DNA of 64,000 bases from Macrolepiota albuminosa (Eukaryota; Basidiomycota; Agaricomycetes; Agaricales; Agaricaceae): assembly GCA_027475525.1 (NCBI GenBank), contig JAMWFC010000090.1, forward strand, positions 434,001 through 498,000. Direction: 5' to 3'. The notes beneath the pieces are model-generated. The model made no database searches. It was not told the DNA's origin and worked only from the letters and a program-made list of their open reading frames with translations. Both the position numbers and the translations under genes were made by a program. Position 1 is the first letter of the stretch. Each line of letters opens with the position of its first letter. Below are positions 1 to 9,537 of the stretch, piece after piece.

Positions 1-845
1 AATAGCTCAGATTTTGTTACTGGAGCCATTCTTTCTCAGTAGTCAAAAGAGGATGGTAAGTGGCATCCTGTGGCCTTCTACTCCAAGAGTCTCAATGCCA
101 TGGAGCAAAATTATGAGATCCATGACAAGGAGATGCTGGCTATCATTTGGTCATTTGAGGAGTGGCAACATTTCCTTGAGGGTGCCAGGCATAAATTCAA
201 GGTGTGGACTGATCACAAGAACTTAGAGTACTTTCAGACGGCCAAGAAACTTAACTGCTGACAGGCTCAATGGTCCTTGTATCTGGCCAACTTTGACTTC
301 TCTCTGCATCACAAACCTGGACGGAGCATGGGCAAGCCAGATGTGCTTTCTAGGTGAGCAGATCATAGTTCAGGAGCTGGTGACAATGACAAGATTGTAT
401 TCTTGAAGCCAGAACTATTTACTATTCGTGCTCTAGAAGATGTGGTTGGCCAGGGAGAAGAAGTGAGCATCCTTCAAGACATTCAACAAGGTAACCAGGA
501 GGGTGCTCAAGAAGATCTGGTAGCTAAGGCTGCTATGGCTTTGCATGCTCGAGAGAAAACTGGAGTGAAGTCTGTTCGCACCAATGAGTGGTCGTTGGAG
601 AATGGTCTTCTCATTTTCTGGGGACGCATTTATGTTCCCAACCTGCCAGACCTTCAGAGGCAGATTATGGAGCAGCATCATGACTCTTGAGTTGCAGGAC
701 ATCCTGGCAGATAGAAGACACTGGAGCTGGTCTCATGGAATTACTGGTGGCCTCAAATGTCATAGTATATTGGCTCTTACACCTCCACCTATAACCTTTG
801 CCTTTGGACTAAGCCTCGTTGTCAGCCTCCTATGGGACAGCTGCT
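1..845 (+). pseudogene. Ty3/gypsy pol fragment (RNase H to integrase zinc finger), decayed
   Basis: The conceptual translation reads as the end of a Ty3-type reverse transcriptase polyprotein. The RNase H region has the order [33 protein letters not shown] and LHHKPG (about 70-340). A linker and the integrase H2C2 zinc finger follow, starting IYVPNLPDLQRQI with the HDS...GHPG pair (about 620-720) and breaking off after a PPMGQLL motif near 845. Stops fall where Arg or Trp is expected (near 259, 355, 688 and 710), several as TGA in place of CGA or CGG. The fragment enters from the left edge of the window. On the right it meets the minus-strand element directly; the last codons of that element's ORF lie in this sequence. 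It is a dead relic, and the family assignment is firm. Confidence 0.85.
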
Positions 846-2031
846 CTTCCCGAAGGGGACAGTCCACGTGTCAGGGCATGGCCCAGCAGAGTACGCCAGT
901 GAATGCGGTAAGCCCGATCCACTGCAATGCCGTATACCGAATTCATCATCCCTGGTCGACAGAAGTAGAGAACGTTCTGCGCCAGCTTGTCCAGATCAAA
1001 GGTGAAACGTACACCTTCGGAATCAAACCCAGAAAGCGTAAAAAACGGTCTTCTGGCTCGGTCCTTCCATCGCAGGTACCCGTCTGGGGTCGGCATGACC
1101 GCGATGTTCATGTGGTGGGATGATAGATCCAGAGGGGGCCCTTCCATCGCAGGTACCCGTCTGGGGTCGGCATGACCGCGATGTTCATGTGGTGGGATGA
1201 TAGATCCAGAGGGGGCGAAATGTGCTCGTACTCTGGTGAACACACCAGAGTCATCGTCCTATCCCTCACCGACGTATAATAGTTGATACTGATGCGCTGA
1301 AACTCGCGCAACAGATAATAGGCCTCAGTGCGCAAAGACACTGACATAAACTTGTTCTGCGAAAGCTCATAAAGCTTTCGCAACTGCTGGGGATTCATCG
1401 GGAATCCCCTCGGCACCACTCGATTCAACTCCTTTGAGGTATGGTGATACCTCTCTCCCTTTTCCTCCTCGTGCGCCTTCGCGGCCAAGGCTTCATCGCT
1501 CACAAATACTGTATTAGTGAGCCGGGAGTAATAGAAATGGCGGTCGAGTGCCCCGCCGTAGAACCAGTTGGACCGCTCCACCAGCGTCCCGCTGACAAAC
1601 ACCCCGAGGCCATCAGGAATATGGCCTGTGGCCTGCTCCTCCCGGTCTTTATCGACCTTTGCCTGCTGGGCGGCCTCGTGCTTTCTCCGAGCCTCCTTCT
1701 TGCGTTTCTTGTCTAAACGCACTCGGCGTTTAGCGGGGGTTTCTCCTTCCGAGGGGGTCTCATCTGATGACTCCCCATAATCACTCCCGTCGCTCGGTTC
1801 ATTCAGACCAAGCGCAGCCAACGTTAAGAGTCGCTCTTCGACCTCGGCGTCCGTCCTTGTGTCCTTTATGGGGACCGCGGACGCATACGCCCTCAGTGGT
1901 GCCTCGAACTGCACCACTGCTCCAAACCGCATCACAACTCTCTCCTTCATCTCGGGGCTCTCCCCCCTCTTCAGAGTACGTTCGTACTCTACAGCTTCGC
2001 TTTCCAGCATCAACACCGCCGGACTATCCAT
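830..2031 (-). pseudogene. Unrecognised ORF downstream of a retropepsin, interrupted by a 77-base duplication and truncated
   Basis: I do not recognise this protein. Reading leftward from the first ATG at 2031 (the frame is open from 2043) it gives an acidic, then Lys/Arg-rich, charged segment (about residues 75-150). A more globular part follows with YYLLREFQRISINYY and the conserved-looking block MPTPDGYLRWKDRARRPFF. A 77-base tandem duplication at 1063-1216 throws the frame; collapsing it joins the parts into one ORF of roughly 380 residues. That ORF runs into the neighbouring Ty3 relic and stops at 830, so the natural C-terminus is lost. It lies about 70 bases after the retropepsin ORF, where reverse transcriptase would be expected, and shows no reverse transcriptase motif. 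It may be an accessory protein of a non-autonomous element or unrelated cargo. Confidence 0.5.
1063..1216. repeat. 77-base perfect tandem duplication (copies 1063-1139 and 1140-1216)
   Basis: Two identical adjacent copies with period 77, beginning CCTTCCATCGCAGG. The length is not a multiple of three, so it shifts the frame of the minus-strand ORF; removing one copy restores it. It is one of seven duplications of this period in the window. Confidence 0.95.
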
Positions 2032-2103
2032 GGGCAAGCTCACACGAGCTTGCTCTTCATCCTCTCCATCCTCAACCGTAGGCGCTTTCTTGCCTCCGTC
2101 TAG

Positions 2104-2835
2104 TCAGTGTCGCCTGACTAGCACCTTCTTCTCTGTGGCGCGGTGTCGATGGAGACGTCCATCTCCATCATCTATGGTCACTCGCACTGCAGGGATAGTG
2201 GTGCCATCCACCACTATCTCATTCTTCTTGAAGTTCAGCAGAACGTTGTGCTTCCTCATATACGGCGTGCCTATAATCATGTCGTAACGATCAAAGTTCG
2301 CCACATCAAGGTACTCCCTCGTCCTTGATTTCGCACAGACGATACTCGCCTGCATACCAAACTGTACCGCAGCTCGGCTGCCCACAGTACCCAATTGAAG
2401 GAGTAGTGGCTCCTTCAACTCACTGACAGAAATATCGTGCACTTGGCAAAACTGGGGTGTCACCCCAGTAGTCGTACTACCTGAATCCCACAATGTCCAC
2501 GCCTTGTGGCCATTCACCTCAACGTACGACGCCAGGCACTCCTTATCCTTGCGCTTCAACACCGGTCTCACCAGCTTCTCTGGAGCCTTGCGAAGGTGTA
2601 CCTTATACACCTTAACATTGGCTGCTCCAATGGGACGGTCTAATGCGCTGACCGGGTAGTCCGTCAGAGCTCCCATGAACTCTGAGTCTGACTCCCGGGC
2701 GTAATAATCGTTGTCGTATACGTCAACCTCCACGTATTCATCATCCGACAACTCCTCTACCACAGAGGCGTTTTCATCCTCTGGTGCATCAGGTATGAGG
2801 TTCTCTACGAGCAAGCCCACAAAATAGCGCGACAC
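2104..2835 (-). CDS. Retropepsin-like aspartic protease of an LTR-type element
   Basis: 243 codons. After an acidic N-terminal stretch (about residues 15-60), the protease fold starts near residue 100 and holds the catalytic D-[ST]-G motif as LWDSGSTTTG (about residue 116). A flap-like region and the second strand motif DMIIGTPYMRKHNVLLNF (about residue 185) follow, in the style of fungal Ty3 proteases. Retropepsins act as homodimers that cut the Gag/Pol precursor inside the particle. The ORF is uninterrupted from its ATG at 2835 and lies between the capsid ORF and the unknown ORF on the same strand. There is about 250 bases of poorly coding sequence between capsid and protease, and I found no CCHC zinc knuckle there in any frame. 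Confidence 0.8.
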   Translation of the reverse strand: MSRYFVGLLVENLIPDAPEDENASVVEELSDDEYVEVDVYDNDYYARESDSEFMGALTDYPVSALDRPIGAANVKVYKVHLRKAPEKLVRPVLKRKDKECLASYVEVNGHKAWTLWDSGSTTTGVTPQFCQVHDISVSELKEPLLLQLGTVGSRAAVQFGMQASIVCAKSRTREYLDVANFDRYDMIIGTPYMRKHNVLLNFKKNEIVVDGTTIPAVRVTIDDGDGRLHRHRATEKKVLVRRH

Positions 2836-3082
2836 TTTGGGCTACATAGCTCAAAGGTTCGATCGGTAAACAAGGCCGAGCCTCGGAAGGTAGGCACCTT
2901 CTGGGCTTGTCGAAAGGAGATGGTGGGCAATACGAACCCGAGGTTCGTGGTAAGAGCAGCACCTCGGCAAGACCGACGCTTCCGGAGCGACCGGCCGGGG
3001 GACCGTAGGGATGCACCGGCACAGGATGCTCAGAGAGGTCCACGCCGAGAGGGTGTTCGACCGCATCAGGCTGCTGGTGAGG

Positions 3083-3835
3083 CTAAATTGCCGATTCCTC
3101 GATGGTATTTACTTCGGGCGATAGTCCGTCATCACAAATGAGGGACTCTCTCATTGCGTCAGGTATCCCCCGCAGGAAGGTATCAATCATTACCCAGTTA
3201 TCTGGGTAAATAGACATATTCTGTGCGTGGTCTATCAAGGTATCATAGAAACCTTGAACACCTAATCGTTCGGTGTAGGAGGTTGCAATGAACGCCTCCC
3301 GAGCATCCTGCATGGTGGATGCACTCACGAACCGGTTATATAATTCAAGGATTACATCCTTGAACGTCCATTGCTGTCGTGCACGATTGTAGTGCAAGAC
3401 ATGATGACGGAACCAGGCTTTGGCTGGTCCGTCCAGGAACTCCGGGAGCACGAACACACGTTCTCGATCCAGACGATCCCCCCCATACTGGCATGCTGCC
3501 AGATGGTTGCACACATCCATCGTCCAATTTTCCAAGTCGCTAAACTTGGACTCCCCTCTGTACGGTTGGATGTGTTTTGACTCCGCCTTACGCGGTTTGA
3601 TACCTTCGGGCAGGCGTAATGCTACGCCTACCGCATCGTCGATTATACTACTGAGGCGCTGGTGCATATTCTCAGTATACACCTTTGTCGCCTCAGTTAT
3701 TCCAGGCGTTTTATTTCTACCTTCCGCTGGAGGTACCACGGAAAATGCACGTACAGGTCGGTGACCTGTGTAGTGCACTTTCTCTGCACCCTTCCAATGC
3801 AGGGGGCTCTCCTGTCCCCCTAGCTCTTCTATCAC
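3083..3835 (-). CDS. Gag capsid-like domain of the same element
   Basis: The ORF covers about 250 codons and opens at a GTG. Residues about 85-230 match the retrotransposon Gag capsid pattern: QPYRGESKFSDLENWTMDVC, then GPAKAWFRHHV, then WTFKDVILELYNRF, and a C-terminal helix with FLRGIPDAMRESL. Such proteins assemble the virus-like particle around the RNA. The ORF sits one base back (-1 frame) from the end of the Gag N-terminal ORF once the 77-base duplication at 3877-4030 is collapsed. I see no canonical X XXY YYZ site at that junction, so this is more likely decay or an assembly fault than programmed frameshifting. Confidence 0.7.
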   Translation of the reverse strand: MIEELGGQESPLHWKGAEKVHYTGHRPVRAFSVVPPAEGRNKTPGITEATKVYTENMHQRLSSIIDDAVGVALRLPEGIKPRKAESKHIQPYRGESKFSDLENWTMDVCNHLAACQYGGDRLDRERVFVLPEFLDGPAKAWFRHHVLHYNRARQQWTFKDVILELYNRFVSASTMQDAREAFIATSYTERLGVQGFYDTLIDHAQNMSIYPDNWVMIDTFLRGIPDAMRESLICDDGLSPEVNTIEESAI

Positions 3836-3876
3836 CTGCTTTCCAGGGCCTCGGCTCGGATCCGCCGTGGGCGGGT

Positions 3877-4030
3877 CCCTCTCCTGGTGTCAGGCTGTCG
3901 TGTCCGTTGGACATATTGCCTTCTCATCTCGTCGATGGGCGTTATCCCATCGACCCTCTCCTGGTGTCAGGCTGTCGTGTCCGTTGGACATATTGCCTTC
4001 TCATCTCGTCGATGGGCGTTATCCCATCGA
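3877..4030. repeat. 77-base perfect tandem duplication (copies 3877-3953 and 3954-4030)
   Basis: Adjacent identical copies with period 77, starting CCCTCTCCTGGTGTC, at the 3' end of the Gag N-terminal reading frame. The duplication changes where that frame terminates. Confidence 0.95.
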
Positions 4031-5216
4031 ATACAATTCCCTGGTCGTCTATCCAGGAGTGCCCCTGGCGCTTCAGGTCTTGGTTCCGCATGCGCTGATA
4101 AGCTACTCTCTCCGCAAACTTATCAGCCAACGGCACTTGATTTGTCAGTGGAACATTCTCCACTGATTCCTGTTTTGTGTGAGGGTGCCTTGGCTCCCCC
4201 GCTTCGTGTAGGTTGCTATCTACCACAGGTATGGTAGACACCGATTCAGTTGTCGACAGAGGTCTCCTTTGCTGACCTCTGAATACATTCTGTCTTTGTG
4301 CTGCAGCGAACCTGGCAGCGAACTGCTCGTCAGACTCTCCTGCCTGCTGGGGCACATATATATTGCTCATTGCCTCTTCCAGATGGGGAGACAACTCTGG
4401 CTTTGCCACCGGGGGTATATTCGGGATCAAGTTTGCCCCCTCTGGAGTCGAGGCAGCTGATCCTCGATTAGCCTTGCGATACATATATGCTTGGGCTTCC
4501 AGCTCAAGAATCTGAATGTACAATGTAATGTATTCAACAGTATTCAATTGAGGTACATTTTCACCTCTAGCCTGTATCAACCGTATGTGCTTCAGTACAT
4601 ACAGTCCTAGTCGAGCACGCGTGGTATCCTTTGTAATGCTAGGGTATCTTTTCCATAGCATAGCACACTGAACCTGAAGGGTGGACTCACTCCGTCCACT
4701 CTCTTCGTCGTCAGACGTTTCATCTTCCCAATGTACTGCCGGCGTTCTTTGCTCAGGAATTGTCGTTTCCTGCGGCACTCCGGCTCCCTGCTGACGTTGC
4801 GTCATGGGAGTGGATTCAGTTGGAACTCTCCAACTGCCCGCCTCTTGCCTCGGCATCTTCCCCAGAAAGTACGATGAAGGTCTGCGACCTTCGATAGGTC
4901 CCTGAGCACTACTCCTGCTCTGGGATTGCCGCCCTGACCTCCCAGTCTGCATGGAAGATTCATGATCCCTGCCAAACTGCTGTTCCAGGTCTTCCACACT
5001 TGCCCCTGGTCTCGCTGCACCGCTTGGCACAGCTGTTGGCCACACTTCGCTCCATTGCGTCCCTCCTGGCATTCCCTGAGGCTGCCGGGAAGGCTCGGCC
5101 TCTGTATATTCTGACCTGGGACGACCCGGGTCAGTCACCGCAGATTGTGGATATGCCAACGACTGGTCGATGGTCTCACCATCGCGTGTCGGTTCAGTAG
5201 ATTGATTGGTCTCCAT
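3942..5216 (-). CDS. Gag N-terminal region (Gln/Ser-rich, coiled-coil-like)
   Basis: 424 codons from the ATG at 5216, rich in Gln, Arg, Ser and Pro in the first 150 residues. A more ordered region follows (about residues 175-250) with the heptad-like stretch YITLYIQILELEAQAYMYRK. The C-terminal part holds the block FAERVAYQRMRNQDLKRQG near residue 365. The position first after the putative LTR and ahead of capsid and protease fits Gag. Without one copy of the 77-base duplication the frame would run on to a TGA near 3834. It has no homologue I can name, so the call rests on order and composition. Confidence 0.5.
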   Translation of the reverse strand: METNQSTEPTRDGETIDQSLAYPQSAVTDPGRPRSEYTEAEPSRQPQGMPGGTQWSEVWPTAVPSGAARPGASVEDLEQQFGRDHESSMQTGRSGRQSQSRSSAQGPIEGRRPSSYFLGKMPRQEAGSWRVPTESTPMTQRQQGAGVPQETTIPEQRTPAVHWEDETSDDEESGRSESTLQVQCAMLWKRYPSITKDTTRARLGLYVLKHIRLIQARGENVPQLNTVEYITLYIQILELEAQAYMYRKANRGSAASTPEGANLIPNIPPVAKPELSPHLEEAMSNIYVPQQAGESDEQFAARFAAAQRQNVFRGQQRRPLSTTESVSTIPVVDSNLHEAGEPRHPHTKQESVENVPLTNQVPLADKFAERVAYQRMRNQDLKRQGHSWIDDQGIVFDGITPIDEMRRQYVQRTRQPDTRRGSMG

Positions 5217-5557
5217 CCAATCAAGTGTTGCTACGTCTCGTTTTACCCGGAAGCGTGCGTCAAAGAAGTTGATACACTGTTCGATGCAATCACAGTCTAG
5301 GCTATCAGTCTAGACCCGTAGTCTTTGTCCGTAGTATCAGAATTGAACCCGAAAGGTTCAAAAAAGTGAAACAAAGTCAAGTATATGGTTAGCCTTACGG
5401 TCACACCAACAGAACCAGATCGATATTCGATTCTAGTACTACGAGTATGACAGTAAAATTGGCTGCCTTATGTAAGGCAGCCAGCATGTATGTAGAGTAA
5501 TAATAATTAACTAATATAAGTGTATATTAATTAATTAACTAGGTATAATCTGTTACA
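5217..5557 (-). mobile_element. Putative 5' LTR/leader of the minus-strand Gag-protease element
   Basis: No ORF here. Read on the minus strand, the sequence starts TGTAACAGATTATACC at 5557, a TG start typical of LTRs, exactly where the Plavaka coding sequence stops. It contains an AT-rich stretch at 5490-5545 and an inverted repeat (CTGCCTTA/TAAGGCAG near 5462-5483). I could not fix the CA end of the LTR, a primer binding site or target duplications, so the extent is approximate. Confidence 0.45.
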
Positions 5558-7054
5558 CCACCTCTTCCATCTGTATTGCGAATGTCATGTGGAAGAAAAG
5601 CATATTGCCCAACAATTGGATACCCTTTTGCAGTCCCAAAACTTGAGAGCTTTGTCTTATCGGCATAAATAATAAGCGATAATAGTTTAGCTGCTGGGTT
5701 GTTTGGTATATGTGACTACAATAAAAGATAAATCTGTAAAAGTTTTATCTAGAGTGGGCAACATACCTGAGCCTCCCAGGCCTCATCACCTGTCCAGGGC
5801 TCGGTGACAAATTGCTCCCAAGCAGTTCCTGTCCACCTGTAATGTTTCTGTGCATCCCACACAATGTATGGTGATATTATAGGATCATCGACAACATTTT
5901 TGAGGGCCCAGTCCCATGGATCGCGCACACTTATCTCAAAGTCTCGTAAAACTCCCTTATACGGAACCTGATAGGACTGTTTCTTAAACTGACAAATTAT
6001 TGTTAAACAAATCCAACATGTAGATAATTAAAATAATACTCACTCGGGTTTGAAGCTCAGATGCTTTTTCCCAAGTCTTTTTCAACTCAGCACCATTTTT
6101 CAGGGTGAAAGATCTTCATTGTTGCACGCAAGCTCAGATGCTTTTTCCCAAGTCTTTTTCAACTCAGCACCATTTTTCAGGGTGAAAAGATCTTCATTGT
6201 TGCACGCAACAGCTCGATGGAATAACTTGATGAGGCGATCTAATTGAGACTTGTTAAGAGCTGCTTCAAGTCCCAGTTCTGCAATTTCGAAATCGAGTCG
6301 TGATTTAAAAGGCTTCCAAGGTTTGAAATCCGGAAGTGGCTTTGTTTTTTGAGGAAAGCAATGACTATACAATCCTATCTTAGTTGGTATACCTGAGTGT
6401 GGATGGTATTCTACTTTGAAGAGCTCTTCAACAGAATCCGAATCATCTAAGTCATGGACAGGTAAACTGTGAGCATCTTCAAAATCGTCAGCCTGTAAAA
6501 TAGCTTCATTCAGGCCTCTCTAAGAGAACTCAAGTCAAGCCATGAATATAATGATCAACTCGCGCTTACCTCTGCTTCATCTGTAAATGCAGGCACCAGT
6601 GACGCGTCATTAAAGTCAGATCCAGAACCACCCAGATTGGCATTTGCTATTACGATGGTGAGTGCATCAAGGATATTAGTAAGTAATTCAGTTATCAAAC
6701 ATTATCAGTGCATACCTATCCCATAACATCTGAATTGAGGCTCAATGGTAATATTAGTATCTGCTGCGTGCTCTCCTGGTGTGCGATGATACTCAGAACC
6801 ACGGCCTTTAAATGGGTTTTCCGAAACCACTATTAGCTTCCAGACTTGGGAAGAAGTCTTTAAGTTTTCACGTTACCTGTGCGTTGCATTAAGGAGTCAA
6901 ACCGTTCTAGAAACACTGCATCCTGTCGTGTTCGTTCTTGTCTTCCCAGGCAAGCTTTCCTGTGTGCCCCGATTCCCCGCCTCTTGCAAATTTCCCCACA
7001 AGTCTCGCACCTTGCATAGCCATATGGTGTTGACGGCGGAGGGGGGACGTTCAT
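5558..7054 (-). pseudogene. Plavaka-type DNA transposase, N-terminal half, cut by a retroelement insertion
   Basis: Spliced translation from the ATG at 7054 gives a family-typical N-terminal zinc finger (CETCGEICKRRGIGAHRKAC, residues about 16-35). Further exons near 6840-6722, 6645-6570 and 6495-6050 follow, with VEYHPHSGIPT and the Plavaka signature PFKSRLDFEIAEL. The next exon (5990-5767) has YKGVLRDFEISVRDPWDWAL, YIVWDAQKHYRW and FVTEPWTGDEAWEAQ. The last has IIYADKTKLSSFGTAKGYP and LPHDIRN and ends at 5558. Plavaka elements are basidiomycete cut-and-paste DNA transposons. Introns have good GT-AG ends (e.g. CAG/GTATGT near 5767). The C-terminal half is missing because the minus-strand retroelement begins at 5557. 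A 77-base duplication lies in the central exon. Confidence 0.85.
6055..6209. repeat. 77/78-base tandem duplication inside the Plavaka exon
   Basis: First copy 6055-6131 (77 bases), second 6132-6209 (78 bases). They are identical except for one extra A in the second copy (GTGAAAG versus GTGAAAAG). The exon reads through when only one copy is kept. Confidence 0.9.
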
Positions 7055-7186
7055 TGGAAAATACGATTACGATTCGAGAGGTAGGACAACCGTGACGAGG
7101 GACAGCGGACACGATTCAGACAAAGGTTTAATACATAATATTGTATAAAAAAAATTATGGCTCTAATTAGAATTACCGCCCATCTA

Positions 7187-7258
7187 ATCAGGCCTGATGA
7201 ACAAGGTTTGTCTGCCTGATTTGACCTAATCAGGTTTTGGGCCTGATAAGGGATCAGG
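7187..7258. repeat. Cluster of six CCTGAT/ATCAGG motifs (possible transposon subterminal repeats)
   Basis: The hexamer CCTGAT or its complement occurs at 7187, 7193, 7215, 7229, 7242 and 7253, in both orientations, within 72 bases. It lies 130-200 bases upstream of the Plavaka transposase start. Short motifs repeated in both orientations near an end are typical transposase-binding subterminal repeats of CACTA/Plavaka-like elements. I did not find the terminal inverted repeat itself. Confidence 0.5.
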
Positions 7259-7259
7259 G

Positions 7260-9035
7260 ATTTTTCCGACAGTTGTTGTGTTGTTTTTGGGGTATTATTT
7301 GCTTTCCAATTTCACCCAATTCTCCCAATATTCTTGGGGTTCTAGTTTATTTTAGTTGTCTTAGACATGTGTGGTTTCTTACATGTTTAAAATTCTGCAC
7401 TTTGTCATACTTATGTCAGTGTGCATGCTATAGTCCTAGGACTCCTCTCTTTTCTATAAGTTGTCTGCTGATCTCCAGCTTTGTAGTACCTAGTTGGTGC
7501 TCTGTGCACTTTTGCATGGACAGTCCTCTTGTATGTGAGAGTTTATCACAGGAGAGTTCTGTACTGATGCAAAATGGGATTGCTTACTCTATGTAAAGTA
7601 GTCTGAAATAGAATTTGGACTGAACTTTGTTATATTTTGACTCTCCAATTTCACAGAGTATGTGGGGCAGTAGTCACACTAGCACACACCTTGTAAAAGT
7701 GGTGTTATAATTTTAATTGTTTTAATTGAATGTAAACTTAAAAGTTTGCACTCGAAAGTTGGGTACAAATAGTATTAATACTAAAACCCAAAGTTAATCT
7801 AATTGCTCATAGGCCTAAGTAGTCTGCTCCTTAAAGACTCCAAGCCGTGGCAAGGCAATTACTTGCGCAACTCTCCCAAATTCCTCTCCCTTTTATACCG
7901 CCTCTTTCGATGCACAGACTGTCAAATCCCTCATGTGTTTCTATGCTGGCTCATGGCATTACCATGCCCAGATGGTCAGATAGTCGGTTATTGCCTTACT
8001 AAGCCTGGGCAGGTGGCTATTAGTTTTATGTGTGCTTACACCTTTTTCTGGCTTAACTCTTTTCCACTGTTTTTCCATCCTTCTTTTTCCATGTCTTGTC
8101 AAGCTTTTCTCCCTCCTGGTGCTTCTGGCCTCATTTTGTGGCCACGGTGGGTTGTTTTGAGTGGGTGGCAACACAGATTTGGGAAGTTGGAGGGTGGTTC
8201 AGAAGTTCATGGCTGGCTGACAAGTGACATCCAGGCTTTGGCAAGGTTTGATCTCAGATCTTCCCACCAAGCACTGCCACCTTATCAGCTGTTATGCTGC
8301 CATCAAACTCTGATTGCTGACTTCTCTCGCTACTATCTGTCCTCGGTCATCACCATTACATGTGTCTGGGTTTTCTGAGGTGGGTCTCCTGCGTCTACAG
8401 TTTTTGACACTTTATGCTTATAGTTTTCAGCATTCTTAAGGTATTCTGGGAGCCTTATCTATGACTTTTGCCTGCCTCATGTAGAGGCATGCGTATCAGT
8501 ACTCAGATAACCAACTTGAGAGCCTTATTGTGGCTACCCTCTATGAGTCCTCTGATTGGCCAGCTGGTGTCTTGGTCCACCAGAAGTGGCAGAGGTGCTT
8601 ATAATCATGTGCCTTCCTACAACCATGATGATGGTTTAGGTTCAAGTTACCCAGCTGACAATAGTACTAATAGATATTATTGAAGCATAGAAGCAGTAAA
8701 GTGAAAGAATGAAAGAAGAAATAAGGAAATGAATGAAGGGAGAAGGAAGAAATAAGGAGTAAAAGAGGGAAGACATGAGGAGTCCCCTGACAGACCTCCT
8801 CAAGGCTTGGAGAGTTTCAACCAAGGTTTTATTGGGTATTGGATAACAAGTCCCACACTCAGTGCATAAATGCATTTCCTATGGGTGGATCCAACTATTG
8901 ACTGGCTATGTACTGATTAACTGAACTCATGAATACTATCCTAGAATGCAGAGGTCGACTTTGTGGATTGTTTGTATTTCTGTCATGAGACCCCACCAAA
9001 AAAAATGAACACATATATACCTACCTGTATAGTAC
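7260..9035. other. Gene-free stretch with a dispersed retroelement repeat
   Basis: No convincing coding region: the longest open frame (7803-8378) has low-complexity, aromatic-rich content without recognisable motifs. Bases 8690-8800 (purine-rich, AGCAGTAAAGTGAAAG then ACATGAGGAGTCCC) are related, in reverse orientation, to 31650-31760. Both copies are therefore probably leader or LTR parts of one retroelement family. Confidence 0.5.
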
Positions 9036-9039
9036 ACAT

Positions 9040-9537
9040 ACCCTCAGTCAAGTATACGAAGACTGAGGGTGAGTTATACATATACCTATGCTGACACGAT
9101 ACTTACCTACCTTACCAGTGCACGTTACTTACTCGTGTGTATTTTGGTTCAGGTTGTAACATTTTACAGGGGTGAGGAAACTGCAATGGGTGTAAGCTAG
9201 CTAGACAATTGTAAAAGCAGACAGTAGGTTCTTCTAGAGAGATAGAGGCCGAATTTTGATCGGGGCGACGAAGTCAAAGAATAGGATCAACGACAATTCA
9301 AAAGTACATACACACATCTTGGCTAACAAAATACACAAACTACCCGCAAAGTCCTTCCTTTTTCCTTTCAACACACCACCTCCCTTCCACTTCTCATTCC
9401 AAAAATCCACCCTCCCCTCCCAAACTCAATTCAAAGCCACACCACCACCACACGCGCCTCGCTGAATGCGCACAAACAACACGTTCAACCTTGGTAACAC
9501 AAAACACAAACGCTTCAGAAAAAAACCCTAAAAAAGT
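9040..9537. repeat. Downstream flank of the transketolase duplication (partner about 34060-34539)
   Basis: Long near-identical stretches such as GGTGAGGAAACTGCAATGGG and TCTAGAGAGATAGAGGC are shared with the region after the intact gene copy. The duplicated unit therefore includes several hundred bases beyond the stop codon. No gene is seen in it. Confidence 0.8.

Noticed and set aside
3800..3880. Programmed -1 frameshift between the two Gag ORFs of the minus-strand element
   Set aside because: The phase fits, but no X XXY YYZ heptamer is present in the overlap and the region contains a 77-base duplication.
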